From NCBI GenBank assembly GCA_963792855.1, contig CAWBXZ010000003.1:1-64000 (forward strand): a stretch of DNA of 64,000 nt. Reading direction: 5' to 3'. How positions within the stretch are numbered: the stretch's first letter is position 1; each line of letters starts with the position of its first letter. Under the pieces are notes generated by a model that was not told the DNA's origin, made no database searches, and saw only the letters and a list, made by a program, of their open reading frames with translations. Source of the stretch: SG8-40 sp963792855. GTDB lineage: Bacteria; Pseudomonadota; Gammaproteobacteria; Burkholderiales; Eutrophovitaceae. A program made the position numbers and the translations under genes. This document shows, piece by piece, positions 1 through 8,496 of the stretch.

Positions 1-204
1 CCAGACTAACTTTCCTATTGTCTGCTTCTCAGAATTCCACCAATGTCGAATGAGCGCTTGCTCTTCAGGTATTCCGTTAGAAACGGGTGGGTGGAGATAC
101 TCGCTCATAGCGATCTAAAGTCGATTCTTAGAAATGCACGACGAAGCTGGGCGTCCCGGGGACAGCAAATCGCAGAGCGACTAACGCCGCTTGTCAGGGG
201 TTGC

Positions 205-603
205 TCAACCACTGCCAAGATGTTTTGGGCAAAGCTTTCCAATCGCATAAGCCTCCAATAGTGCTCTTTCCCTTGGGTGAGGAACGACCAGGTACTGGTA
301 GCGGTGCGTGTTCCTCAACTTCGCGCCATCCCGGCCATAGGTTTCCCGGCAAAAGGAAGATCGGCCGGCCAAGTGATCTTTTAGCCGTTGATACAGCCCA
401 TGCTTGGCGCGCGGGGTATTGCCAACGTGAAGAACCTTGCCGCGACTATTTCTGATTATGTAAACACCTCGATCCTTCGGAGCATCAAGTGAATCCCCGA
501 AATTTGGAAAAGAGATCTCCGGGGCGGTAATCAGTCTTTCGTACATGGTTTCGATCTTGCGTTGTTCCCGAGACACCTTTATAACCCTAACGTCAGCGGT
601 CAC
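205..603 (-). CDS. GIY-YIG nuclease-domain protein
   Basis: A small protein of up to 132 residues whose central part carries the GIY-YIG fold signature: GVYIIRN followed about ten residues later by a second short strand, then an Arg-containing helix (GLYQRLKDHL). GIY-YIG domains are single-strand nicking or double-strand nuclease modules found in homing endonucleases, UvrC and small stand-alone proteins. No DNA-binding domain is attached. The listed start is a GTG; an ATG at 546 would give a 113-residue protein and is equally possible, as neither has a clear Shine-Dalgarno sequence. It lies downstream of the SEC-C gene on the same strand, in an accessory-looking region. Its biological role cannot be inferred; genes of this type also sit in defence or cassette contexts. 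Confidence 0.6.
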   Translation of the reverse strand: MTADVRVIKVSREQRKIETMYERLITAPEISFPNFGDSLDAPKDRGVYIIRNSRGKVLHVGNTPRAKHGLYQRLKDHLAGRSSFCRETYGRDGAKLRNTHRYQYLVVPHPRERALLEAYAIGKLCPKHLGSG

Positions 604-671
604 TGGTGCGCGTCGCTCTTGCGCGCGGCCGGTGAGCTCTCATTGGGCACGGCGCTGGCGCGCACAATCAT

Positions 672-738
672 GGAGTCAGGTCTTGCAATATCGCATTTCG
701 AGCACGAACAGTCTGTAATGCAAATTACAAGACCTGAC
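672..738. repeat. REP-like imperfect inverted repeat (hairpin)
   Basis: Two arms of about 22 bases, at 675-697 and 717-738, are inverted copies sharing the perfect 11-mer GTCAGGTCTTG and a similar AT-rich inner part ending in GCATT. They can fold into a long hairpin with a loop of about 19 bases. From memory this core resembles repetitive palindromes mobilised by IS200-like REP-associated tyrosine transposases, but no transposase is present here. It sits between the SEC-C gene and the GIY-YIG gene. Confidence 0.55.
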
Positions 739-805
739 CCTGATTGCTCGCGGTTCACTGGGTTGTTATGAGGCATTTCATTGGGAATCATGGGATCGTC
801 CTTGC

Positions 806-2985
806 CTACCTACCGTGGAGGCAACATTTCTTGTACTTCTCGCCGCTGCCACACGGACAGGGCTCATTACGCCCGATTTTCCGTGCGCCCGTAGCCGAAT
901 GCTTAAACAACGCTGCCAGTTCGCCCGCTTTGGCCATGCTCCCTGTTAGTGCGTCCATCTCATCATTGCGTTCCCAAGCATAGTCAAGGTTTAAGCCGAA
1001 TCGCAGTGATGTATCGCTAGGCCTGACACAGACGCCAAACCACGTTTGAGCACGTTCAGTGTACTTTCGAGCGTGGCAGTGTCTTTGGAGGGCCGGGCCT
1101 GCGATCTCAATTGGATCGTTGTTGCAGTGAACAGTGAATCCGGTGCCTCCCTTCCCAAGGCCGACGGTCAAATCATGGCTTTTTCCATCAACCCGCCCCC
1201 GTCTGGCAAGCTCTTCAATACCTTTGCTAACTTCGACAACAGTCTTCTCACTTAGCGTTAGCAACATGAACCCAAGATCGAGTGTCCCAGGATCAGGACG
1301 TGCCTCGATCTCCTTAACGAAACGTCCCAGGGCGGTGGCCGCAAAGCGCGTCAATATACCGTCGGGTATCCTTTTCGCGGGAATGCCCTCACGGCGTGCA
1401 AGCATCGCCAAGTCCAGGTCGGTCGAGATGTCGTCATGGAGCATGACCATGTCGTGCTCTTCGCTAAGCCATAGGTTCTGCTTCAGGTGATAAGACAGAA
1501 TCGTCAGCTCATGCGACGCCATCAGCTTGTCAGAGTATTTCGTTCGGCGGTCAACGTAACTCAGCAACTGCAAAGGTGTCTCCAGCATTTCGGTCATCGC
1601 GTCTAGTGTGAACACGTCCAAGACAAATGGAGGTGATACTCCATCGATCGACGGAAACTGCAGGAACTGACGTGCTTGGAAGCTCAGCGCTGGATAGTGG
1701 TCCGATACGACGCAAAGAATGTAAACATCTTTAATTGGCGTCGGGATGGCAATTTCTTTTGAGGCGCCATCCCGGAATGAGTACTTCGTATCACCCAACA
1801 TCCTTGCGCACTTGTACGCCTGGTCGCAGGAGTCTTGAATACTCTTCTTGAAATCGTCTCTGATTTGACCGTCGTTGCCCCTTCTGGCTTCCAGCGTCAA
1901 ACGTTTCGATTTAGCTTGAAGTACGATCCCTCGATTTCCGAAAAGGACCAGCGTATCAATCTCACCAACCTTCGCATCTTTTTTCTCAAAGATGTCGACA
2001 TTGGAGTAAACCCTTTCCCTCCCAAAGACCCGCGCTAGGCATTCAACCGAAAACTCCTCTGTGAATAGGCCCCTATGTCGCATTGCGGTACTGACGTAGG
2101 CCTCATCCGCTCCCATCCAGTAAAACGGTGACTCATACAGCGCCTCAACCAAGCTGTAGATATGGAAGAGGGCATACTTGTCCTGGCCTAGTGGTATGAG
2201 GGGGAGGGCGTTCGTGATATTGAAATCGTGGAGCGCATTGAACTGGGGATTTCTTTCGCCTCTTGGCAAGGTAAACGCAGTCAGCACTTTTTCGGCTATG
2301 GAAACATCAACGTCCGCGAATGCGGCCACCTCCTCGGCCGTGAACGTATGGGTCGGAAGGAATGTCCATTGGTCGGGCAGTATGTCGCGCATTTCGCGGA
2401 GCGTTGCAATTGCTTTCTCATCTTGCATTCGGCCTATCGCATGCACGACGTCGCGCGCGGCTTGAATAGAGAAGCCCTTGTTGGCCGTCAGCCAATCGTT
2501 GTCTCTCGTGTACTTCATCGGCGATAAGTCGCGGTACTGAAAACTATATGCAGACTCACCGCCATAGAAGATAGGCTCCCGAAGTACCGTGCCGTTTGCA
2601 AAGGGATTGAAGTTCTTATCCGCGATCTTCGTTGGATCCAAGCCAGCGAAAAAGCGGCGGACATTGACTGGTGAATCTCGTTAAGCAGGGATGCTGTCTT
2701 GTCTATGTACTGTTGGAGGACGTTCGGAGCAGGGACTCCGAGATCAATATCGTTCTTGATCAAGAGCCCTATGAGGGTGGACGTTTCAGTTCTGATGAGG
2801 CGATCTTCGGAAAACATGTGCCGCATATCCTCGGGCTTCATTTCTCCCGAGTAGTGGATCATATTGTCGCGAAAGCATAGATACGCGATCGCGTGAATGT
2901 ATCCGGGTGAGGAGCAGACCTTCGCCAGCTCATCGAAAATCGCTTGCTCGAAACGCGTCGGCGATTGCGCCACTTCTATTGCCAA
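806..2985 (-). pseudogene. Nuclease-fold (PD-(D/E)xK-like) protein with C-terminal SEC-C zinc motif, frameshifted
   Basis: Two overlapping frames make one protein of about 726 residues if one base is added to the run of five A at 2649-2653 (T on the coding strand). The first frame (2985 to about 2650) then continues directly into the second (TTG at 2641 to 806). The second part has a Glu pair near its residues 195-196, then GEIDTLVLF and LQAKSKR (its D229 and K244). This is the pattern of a NERD/PD-(D/E)xK nuclease core, with Gln where Glu is usual. The last 25 residues form a SEC-C zinc motif (CPCGSG, then KKCC). The start is probably the TTG at 2985, 38 bases after the candidate attC site. 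Function is unknown; nuclease activity is inferred only from fold residues. Confidence 0.65.
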
Positions 2986-3022
2986 TTTCCCATGGGCATG
3001 GTGTTACCTCTAGGCCAATGCC

Positions 3023-3091
3023 GCCTAACGTGTCGGTAACCGGCGCGGGCAAGCATGCTTGCCCGCGTCCACATTGACCGGAAGGTTAGAA
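3023..3091 (-). other. Candidate integron attC recombination site
   Basis: Read on the minus strand, the site begins with TTCTAAC (R'', 3091-3085) and ends with GTTAGGC (R', 3029-3023), which fits the GTTRRRY consensus. CTAAC pairs with GTTAG. After four-base unpaired spacers, CGGTCAA pairs with TTACCG leaving one extrahelical base, as in the L''/L' part of attC sites. The centre is a perfect 24-base palindrome (3044-3067). It lies 14 bases after the stop of the AbiJ-like gene and 37 bases before the start of the next gene, the usual cassette geometry. No integrase and no second clear attC are visible in the window. Confidence 0.55.
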
Positions 3092-3104
3092 GTGCGTAGT
3101 TGAC

Positions 3105-3929
3105 TCACGTGCTGATCTTCCGAGCCAGATAACGGCAAACGGCACCCGAAAGGCCCACGACAAATTCCGCCTCATCAAACGCTGGAGCTTTGCCTTCTTT
3201 CAGATGCCGCCCAGTCTCGGACGCATAACCCCAAGCCTTTTCGAGTGCCTGATCAAGCGGCTTCGGGAACAAGTCAGGGTATCGTTTAATTAGCTCACCA
3301 AGGGTGAGCTTCTGATTGCCGGCAACGTCGCGCGCGACACACTCAAGCGCAGCCATAGCGTGTTGAATCGCACCCGTCACGTCAGGGTCAGGGCGGCGAG
3401 AAAGATCGAGGATCGCCTCGTGGAGCTCGCCGGCCGCCGTTGTGCGGCCAGCTTCGTCGAGCAAGTCGCGAGCGCCGTGAACGACTTCTTCGAAAGACTC
3501 AGGGCCGCGAACCTCAATCTGCCCTTCGGCCAACTGCCAACCAATTCCGCGACCACGGAAATAGCGATTTATCTCTTCTAAGAAATACTGCGCTGCGTCA
3601 ACCGACCCGCGGCGTCCGGGCGCAATCATCCCTCCTGAGGAGAGGGTGGTATAGATCTCCTCGATTGCATCGTATACGTGGTACCACTCGCAATCTCGAA
3701 GGAGTTCGCGGACTTCGCCATCAACATTTGGATACTCTGACCAGTTCCTCGGATTTGGTGCGGTCCGCAGAACGCGACAAGACGATCGGCCCAAGCGACT
3801 CGGCTTGAGTCCCGATTCGTACGCGAGTTCGACGATTACAGCGCGCAGTTCGTCTGGCGCGTCGTGGCGCACCGTGATCTCAGTCTCAGCCTCAGAGAAA
3901 CCGTGGCGACGGGAAAAGCGTTCGGTCAT
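3105..3929 (-). CDS. AbiJ-like abortive infection family protein
   Basis: About 274 residues from the ATG at 3929, chosen because the conserved N-terminus MTERFSRRHG begins there; an in-frame upstream ATG at 4019 adds 30 unconserved residues. The N-terminal 110 residues, with NWSEYPNVDGEV and CEWYHVYD, match what I recall of the AbiJ N-terminal domain 4 family. The C-terminal half is all-helical (AIQHAMAALECVARD, GYASETGRHLKEG) like the AbiJ C-terminal domain. AbiJ proteins are linked to phage resistance by abortive infection, although many family members are uncharacterised. It is followed directly by the candidate attC site. An AT-rich stretch with dyads lies upstream. Confidence 0.7.
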   Translation of the reverse strand: MTERFSRRHGFSEAETEITVRHDAPDELRAVIVELAYESGLKPSRLGRSSCRVLRTAPNPRNWSEYPNVDGEVRELLRDCEWYHVYDAIEEIYTTLSSGGMIAPGRRGSVDAAQYFLEEINRYFRGRGIGWQLAEGQIEVRGPESFEEVVHGARDLLDEAGRTTAAGELHEAILDLSRRPDPDVTGAIQHAMAALECVARDVAGNQKLTLGELIKRYPDLFPKPLDQALEKAWGYASETGRHLKEGKAPAFDEAEFVVGLSGAVCRYLARKIST

Positions 3930-4301
3930 TGCGTGGTGCTCGGTCGCACTTATAACGTGATTTATATCGCGAAAGTGCGACATAACATGGCGCCCTGTCG
4001 GATAACATGCTGTGGACAATTCTCAATTGTCTATTATCAACAATAGCTTGCATGATATTACTGTGTATATCAACAGGTATAACGAAAATGGCAAATACGA
4101 CTCCGCTCTTCAAGGGATTTCCTTGCCGGACAGCGTCCGGGGACTCGCCCAAAAATCCGCAGAAATCAACTGGAATCATGCGACTATTTGCGCTATACCA
4201 CTATTTCACTGGCATAACATACGCCAGATTGCGTCGGCACAGCGCCGAAACTTCACTGATCGAACGCCCCGACTGAAACAGAACGCTAACCGCCGCGCCG
4301 T
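3930..4301. other. Gene-free AT-rich stretch with dyads
   Basis: No convincing gene. The part around 4010-4100 is markedly more AT-rich than the rest of the window. It contains a 7-base dyad with a 3-base spacer (GACAATT at 4015-4021, AATTGTC at 4025-4031), followed by a smaller CTATT/AATAG dyad. It lies 85-110 bases upstream of the AbiJ-like start and could hold its promoter or operator. The right part also marks the boundary with the quinoprotein gene. Confidence 0.4.
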
Positions 4302-6112
4302 TCATTTCCCGGGCAACGCAAACGTCATCACCGCATCGCCGCGCGGAAAGCCGAACAGATTGTGCCCGCCGGCGGCAACCGTCACGTACTGCGTACCGTC
4401 GATCTCATAGGTGATCGGCGGCGCATTCACGCCCGCGCCGCAGTCGAATGACCACAGGTGCTCGCCGGTCGCGGCGTCGAACGCCGAGAACTCGCCCGTG
4501 CCCTGCCCCATGAACACCAGCCCGCCGGATGTGGCCAGCACACCGCCAACGAGAATGTCTTTCGTTTTTGTCTGCCAGCGGATCTTGCCTTGCGCCCGGG
4601 TATCGATGGCACTGAGCACGCCCCAGCGCGGTTCGTCGGCGACTTCCAGTACCGAATACCTGACCGCCGGCTTGCCGTTGCTCGCCGGTCGCTCACGCAC
4701 CGTGTACGTCGTCGGCATGTGAATGCCGGTGACATACGCCAGTCCGGTTGACGGATCGTATGACACGGGTGACCACGAAGTGCCCCCCGCCGCACCGGGC
4801 GCAATGGTGATGCCTTCCTCGGTCGGCGGGCGGAAGATATTGCGATGGGGGACGTAGTTCTCGGACTTGAACAGAAGCTTCCCGGTCACGCGGTCGTTGA
4901 CATAGAACCAGCCGGTTTTCGAAGCTTCGCCAACCGCTTTTACCGTGCGCCCGTTGTGCTCGACGTCAAACAATACCGGCGGGCTGCCGACGTCATAACC
5001 CCACAGATCGTGCGGCACCTGCTGGTAATACCAGCGCAGCTTTCCCGTGCGCGCATCCAGCGCAACCACCGACAAGGTGTACAAATTGTCGCCGGGCCGC
5101 GAAACATCGTCCATTTGCGGCGCGGGATTTCCGGTGCCGAGGTAGAGCAGGCCGAGTTCGGAATCGAGCGCCGGCGTCGACCAGAGCGAGCCGCCGCCAA
5201 CCTTCCAGGCATCGGCATATTCCGCCATGCGTGCTTTTTCGGCGGCGATGTCGCGGTAAAGGGGCGCGCCGTCCGGCGTTTCGGTACGCCATTCACCCTC
5301 CCATCCATCGGCCTTGGTCGTATACCAGCGCCAGATTTCCTTGCCGGTGTCGGCGTCGTAGGCCGCGAGATAGCCGCGCCGGCCGAAGCTGCCCTCAAAA
5401 CCGATGACTGCGCCGAGTTCTTCACCGCTCTCGGCATCCACGTGCAATCCGTATCCGGCACCGGTGACGCCGGCGATGATCATGCCGTCAAAAACCAGCG
5501 GCGCCATGTTGGCGCCCAGGCCACTGGAGCCGGTGACTTTCTGATCGCGGTACGGGTCGTCCTGCGCCAGGTCCGCCAGCGTTTCGGTGGCGATCTTCGT
5601 CCGGCACCGCCATGAAGATGTCCCACTTGACCGCCCCGGTTTCCATGTCGAGCGCGATCAGCCGCGCGTCCGCGCTGGCCATGTAAACGGCGCCGTATCC
5701 GATCGACACGCCACGATTGGCCGGTCCGCAACAGAGTTTGTCAATCTTCATCCGGTGACGGTAGCGCCATTTCTCGACGCCGGTAACGGCATCCACCGCG
5801 ACGACGTCGTTGCGCGGCGTCGAAAGGTACATCACACCGTCCGCAACGACCGGGCTGGCGAGAAACGTCGCGCTGATTCCGGTCCGGTAGATCCAGCGCG
5901 GCACGAGCCGCGTCACGTTGTCACGGTTGATCTGGTCGAGCGTCGAGAAGCGCTGGTTTTCATAGTTATGGCCGTAGGTCGAGCCAGTCGGTCGTTTCGT
6001 TCGACGCGGAAGTGAGGCGCAGGTCATCCACCCCGAAGGCCGGCAGGGCAATGCACCAACTCAAAAGCGCGAGAACCGGAACGGATACGAAGCGAATCAA
6101 ACGTCTGAACAT
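4302..6112 (-). pseudogene. PQQ-dependent dehydrogenase (quinoprotein beta-propeller), two frameshifts
   Basis: About 602 residues when one extra base near 5980 and one near 5597 are removed. It starts at the ATG at 6112 behind AGGAGG, with a signal peptide (MFRRLIRFVSVPVLALLSW) sending it to the periplasm. Propeller repeats with W-motif ends are visible (DADTGKEIWRW, DARTGKLRWYY, DAATGEHLWSF). KLCCG supplies the adjacent-Cys disulphide typical of PQQ alcohol dehydrogenases. Aligned without gaps to the paralogue at 16750-18447, HDLWGYDVGSP replaces NDVWDYDGINE, so the usual catalytic Asp is Gly while the Asp two residues later is kept. The substrate is unknown. Both indels are single-base, so sequencing error is possible. 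Confidence 0.75.
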
Positions 6113-6211
6113 GAAATCCTCCTGAACTTTTCGGACTTGTCCCGGATTACCGGATCAAGAATCCGCCTTCCGTATGGGGACTGAGCAAGCGTCCGTGTGC
6201 GAGAACAGTTT

Positions 6212-6724
6212 TCAATCGTTGTCCTTCTGCAGCACCTGCACGGGACGCCCGGTCTCGCGCTCTTCCAGCGCGATCATGTCCTTTGACATGAATTCCGCAG
6301 CACAGTAACTGGTCACACTGCAGGACAAAACGATCTGCACCTTCTCGCCATCCCACGCATACAGTTCCTGTCTGCGGCTGACCTTTACCGGCTCCCCGTA
6401 TGTTCCTGTCAACGTTCTCTCCAACTGCTTCCTGGCGTCATTTCCGTACGTCTGGATGATGCCGGCGCTGAAGCGGTCCTTGTAATAGCGGTAAGCGATC
6501 TTCACGAAACTGCCACGGTCCGATTCGCCCTCGTCGCCTTCGCGAATATAGACCAGCACATCTGCGTCACTGCGTACGAGATTCATCTCGTCGGCGTGAT
6601 CCGCGTGAGGCGCGCCCCACTCGATGCCGCGAAAATCCGTCGGCTCGTTCTCGAACGCTTCTGCAACCGCGGCTTACATGGAAATCATCAGAAGCAACGT
6701 CAATAACCGGGCAAAACAATTCAT
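6212..6724 (-). pseudogene. Hypothetical secreted protein with in-frame stop at codon 17
   Basis: An ATG at 6724 opens a hydrophobic leader (MNCFARLLTLLLMISM). The next codon is TAA (6674-6676), after which the same frame continues as AAVAEAFENEP and 140-odd residues to 6212. Without the stop it would be a classic signal peptide with an Ala-rich cleavage site. The mature part contains two close cysteines (VLSCSVTSYCA) and mixed beta-like segments such as GIIQTYGNDARKQLE; I do not recognise the family. The internal ATG at 6586 gives 124 residues without a leader. The stop may be a sequencing error or a real nonsense mutation. Confidence 0.5.
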
Positions 6725-6778
6725 CGCAGACCTTTCTATCGTTTTCTCTCAGTTTGCGCGTAGCGCATCACGGTTGCA

Positions 6779-7813
6779 TTACGGCGCCGCAGACGCGGCA
6801 TAAACGCGCGCCCAGGCGCCGGAGAAACTTCGCACCTCGGCACCAGACAGAATACCCATGGCGTCCAGCTTTGCGTGCAACCGCGGCAAGTGGTAATGCG
6901 GCACCGCCGGATACAGATGATGTTCCACATGATAGTTCACGTGGTGCGGAAACAAAATCAGGCGCAACACCGGACCCGCCAGGGTCGTGCGCGCCGCGCG
7001 CAGCGGTGAATCCGTTGCCGCGGGCGCACCGTGTTCGCAAATCGCGCGCAGCCGCAGTATGGCTTGCAGCAAAGTCACCGCCGGCAATACCCACAGCAGC
7101 AGATACATCGCAAACCCATACCAGCCGAAAAACAAACCCGCGGCAACAGGCAATCCGGCCTGAACGGCGGCAACCAGCCAGCGATCGGCACGCGCGGCCT
7201 GCCGCAACGCGGCAGACGTGTCATCGAGCGGCCGTTGCGCCTTCCCGGTTACGGCATTTGCCGCAGGAGAACCGAGAAAGTAGCGATAGGTTTTCCAGGC
7301 TGTCAGCCCCAGTACGTCGGCAATCAGCTTGCGCACCAGATACGCCTTGCCCCGCGGGTAACCGCCGTGTAGCGCGATATCCGGATCGCGCTCGCCATAC
7401 AGATGATTGTGGTGCAATCGATGCACAACCCTGTAGGCGCACATGGACAGTCCGGCGCATGCAGCGAGCAGCCTGCCGACAACATCGTTGCAGCGGCGGT
7501 TCGCAAACAGCCGGTAATGTGCCGCCTCGTGAGCCAGCACGAACATGGCGTGCTGCTGGGTCGCAACGATCAGCACGGCCGGCACCATTACCCAGGCGAC
7601 CGGCCACAGGATGGCAGCGCCCAGCGTCGTCAACGTGATCAACACCGTTTGCGTGATCGCCACCGTCGATCTGAAGCCACTCAAGGCGGTCAACGCACGG
7701 AGTTCGTCAGCGGGCAACAAGTGACTGCGGGTTACGGGCGGTTTGGCCGCAACGCCACCTGCCGGGGTTTCGCCAACCCGCAGGTCGTCCTGAAATTGCT
7801 CACCAGTTTGCAT
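6779..7813 (-). CDS. Membrane fatty acid desaturase
   Basis: 344 residues with the three His boxes of membrane di-iron desaturases: HEAAH at 95-99, HRLHH at 131-135 and HVEHH at 295-299. Hydrophobic segments around residues 50-85 and 215-255 would carry the protein through the inner membrane. Such enzymes use O2 and electrons from ferredoxin or cytochrome b5 to insert double bases' worth of unsaturation (a C=C bond) into acyl chains; related members hydroxylate or act on carotenoids and sphingolipids. The regiospecificity cannot be told. It is downstream of the Cys-rich secreted protein on the same strand (gap about 70 bases). Confidence 0.85.
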   Translation of the reverse strand: MQTGEQFQDDLRVGETPAGGVAAKPPVTRSHLLPADELRALTALSGFRSTVAITQTVLITLTTLGAAILWPVAWVMVPAVLIVATQQHAMFVLAHEAAHYRLFANRRCNDVVGRLLAACAGLSMCAYRVVHRLHHNHLYGERDPDIALHGGYPRGKAYLVRKLIADVLGLTAWKTYRYFLGSPAANAVTGKAQRPLDDTSAALRQAARADRWLVAAVQAGLPVAAGLFFGWYGFAMYLLLWVLPAVTLLQAILRLRAICEHGAPAATDSPLRAARTTLAGPVLRLILFPHHVNYHVEHHLYPAVPHYHLPRLHAKLDAMGILSGAEVRSFSGAWARVYAASAAP

Positions 7814-7881
7814 CTACATCACCGATTCTGTCGCGAGTCGCGACGCAGCACGCGTGTCAGGGCGCACACTGCGGCGGCTTC

Positions 7882-8293
7882 CTAACACATGACGCAGGTC
7901 TTCTTGCATTCGAACGGGTTATTGCGCCCCGGTTTCCAGCCTACCGGAGCGGTCGGGTATGCGCAGATCGCCACGAAAATCTCCCCGCCGGCTGATGTGT
8001 AATCCGGCACGATTTCCGAAGCCAGCGGCACCAGCGTGGTAATCCCCAGCCGCTCGGCGGAACACGCCTTCGGGGCTCTGCGGATTATTGACGCAGTACA
8101 TGAGGTTCATCATTTCGTTGCAGATGTTGGTGAACTTCGCGCCTTCATCGCCGCTCACCGAAAGCTCGATGCATTCGTACGGCTCCGCGGCTGTCGAATC
8201 CGCGACCGGCACGATGATGCCCACACCGATCAGAAGCACCACGGCAGGCGAAGCGATTTTCAACACTGAGCGTGCAAACATTTTCGAAGTCAT
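7882..8293 (-). pseudogene. Small secreted cysteine-rich protein, frameshifted
   Basis: The ATG at 8293 has a strong GGAGG eight bases upstream. An N-terminal signal peptide (roughly residues 1-36, ending STAA) precedes a mature part with Cys in YECIEL, NICNEM and MYCVNN. Removing one base from the four-G run at 8072-8075 lets the frame continue to a TAG at 7882 and adds a C-terminus with Cys in KACSAE, AICAYP, FECKKTCVMC. The corrected protein has about 136 residues and eight or more cysteines, suggesting disulphides in the periplasm. As sequenced, the frame runs on to 7919 with an unrelated tail. No family is recognised. Confidence 0.45.
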
Positions 8294-8496
8294 GCGGCGC
8301 CTCCTTGTGCCTTGATTGGCATGCTTGTGAAACCCGAATTCTTAAAAGCCTCGCCGCGGCAGCGATGCGCGGGCAAACGGACACGGACAATATGCCATCC
8401 GCTGGCGATGCTTGCACGCCTTTCAGCCTGGCGCGCCCTGATTTCGCAAGACGCACGCATCGAAAACGGCCGGACGGGATTTCCATCCATTCCGTG

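Noticed and set aside
43..261. Open frame of 72 codons on the plus strand
   Set aside because: No recognisable domain and it overlaps the end of the GIY-YIG gene; no ribosome site.
604..760. Short direct repeat CCAGTGA(A)CCGC near both ends of the gap
   Set aside because: Too short and unsupported to be called a target duplication of the REP-like element.
585..770. Second attC site between SEC-C and GIY-YIG genes
   Set aside because: GTTAGGG and CATAAC ends exist but arms do not pair and the distance is about 180 bases, interrupted by the REP-like hairpin.
6754..7638. Long plus-strand frame opposite the desaturase
   Set aside because: Arg/Pro/Ala-rich shadow of the GC-rich gene on the other strand.
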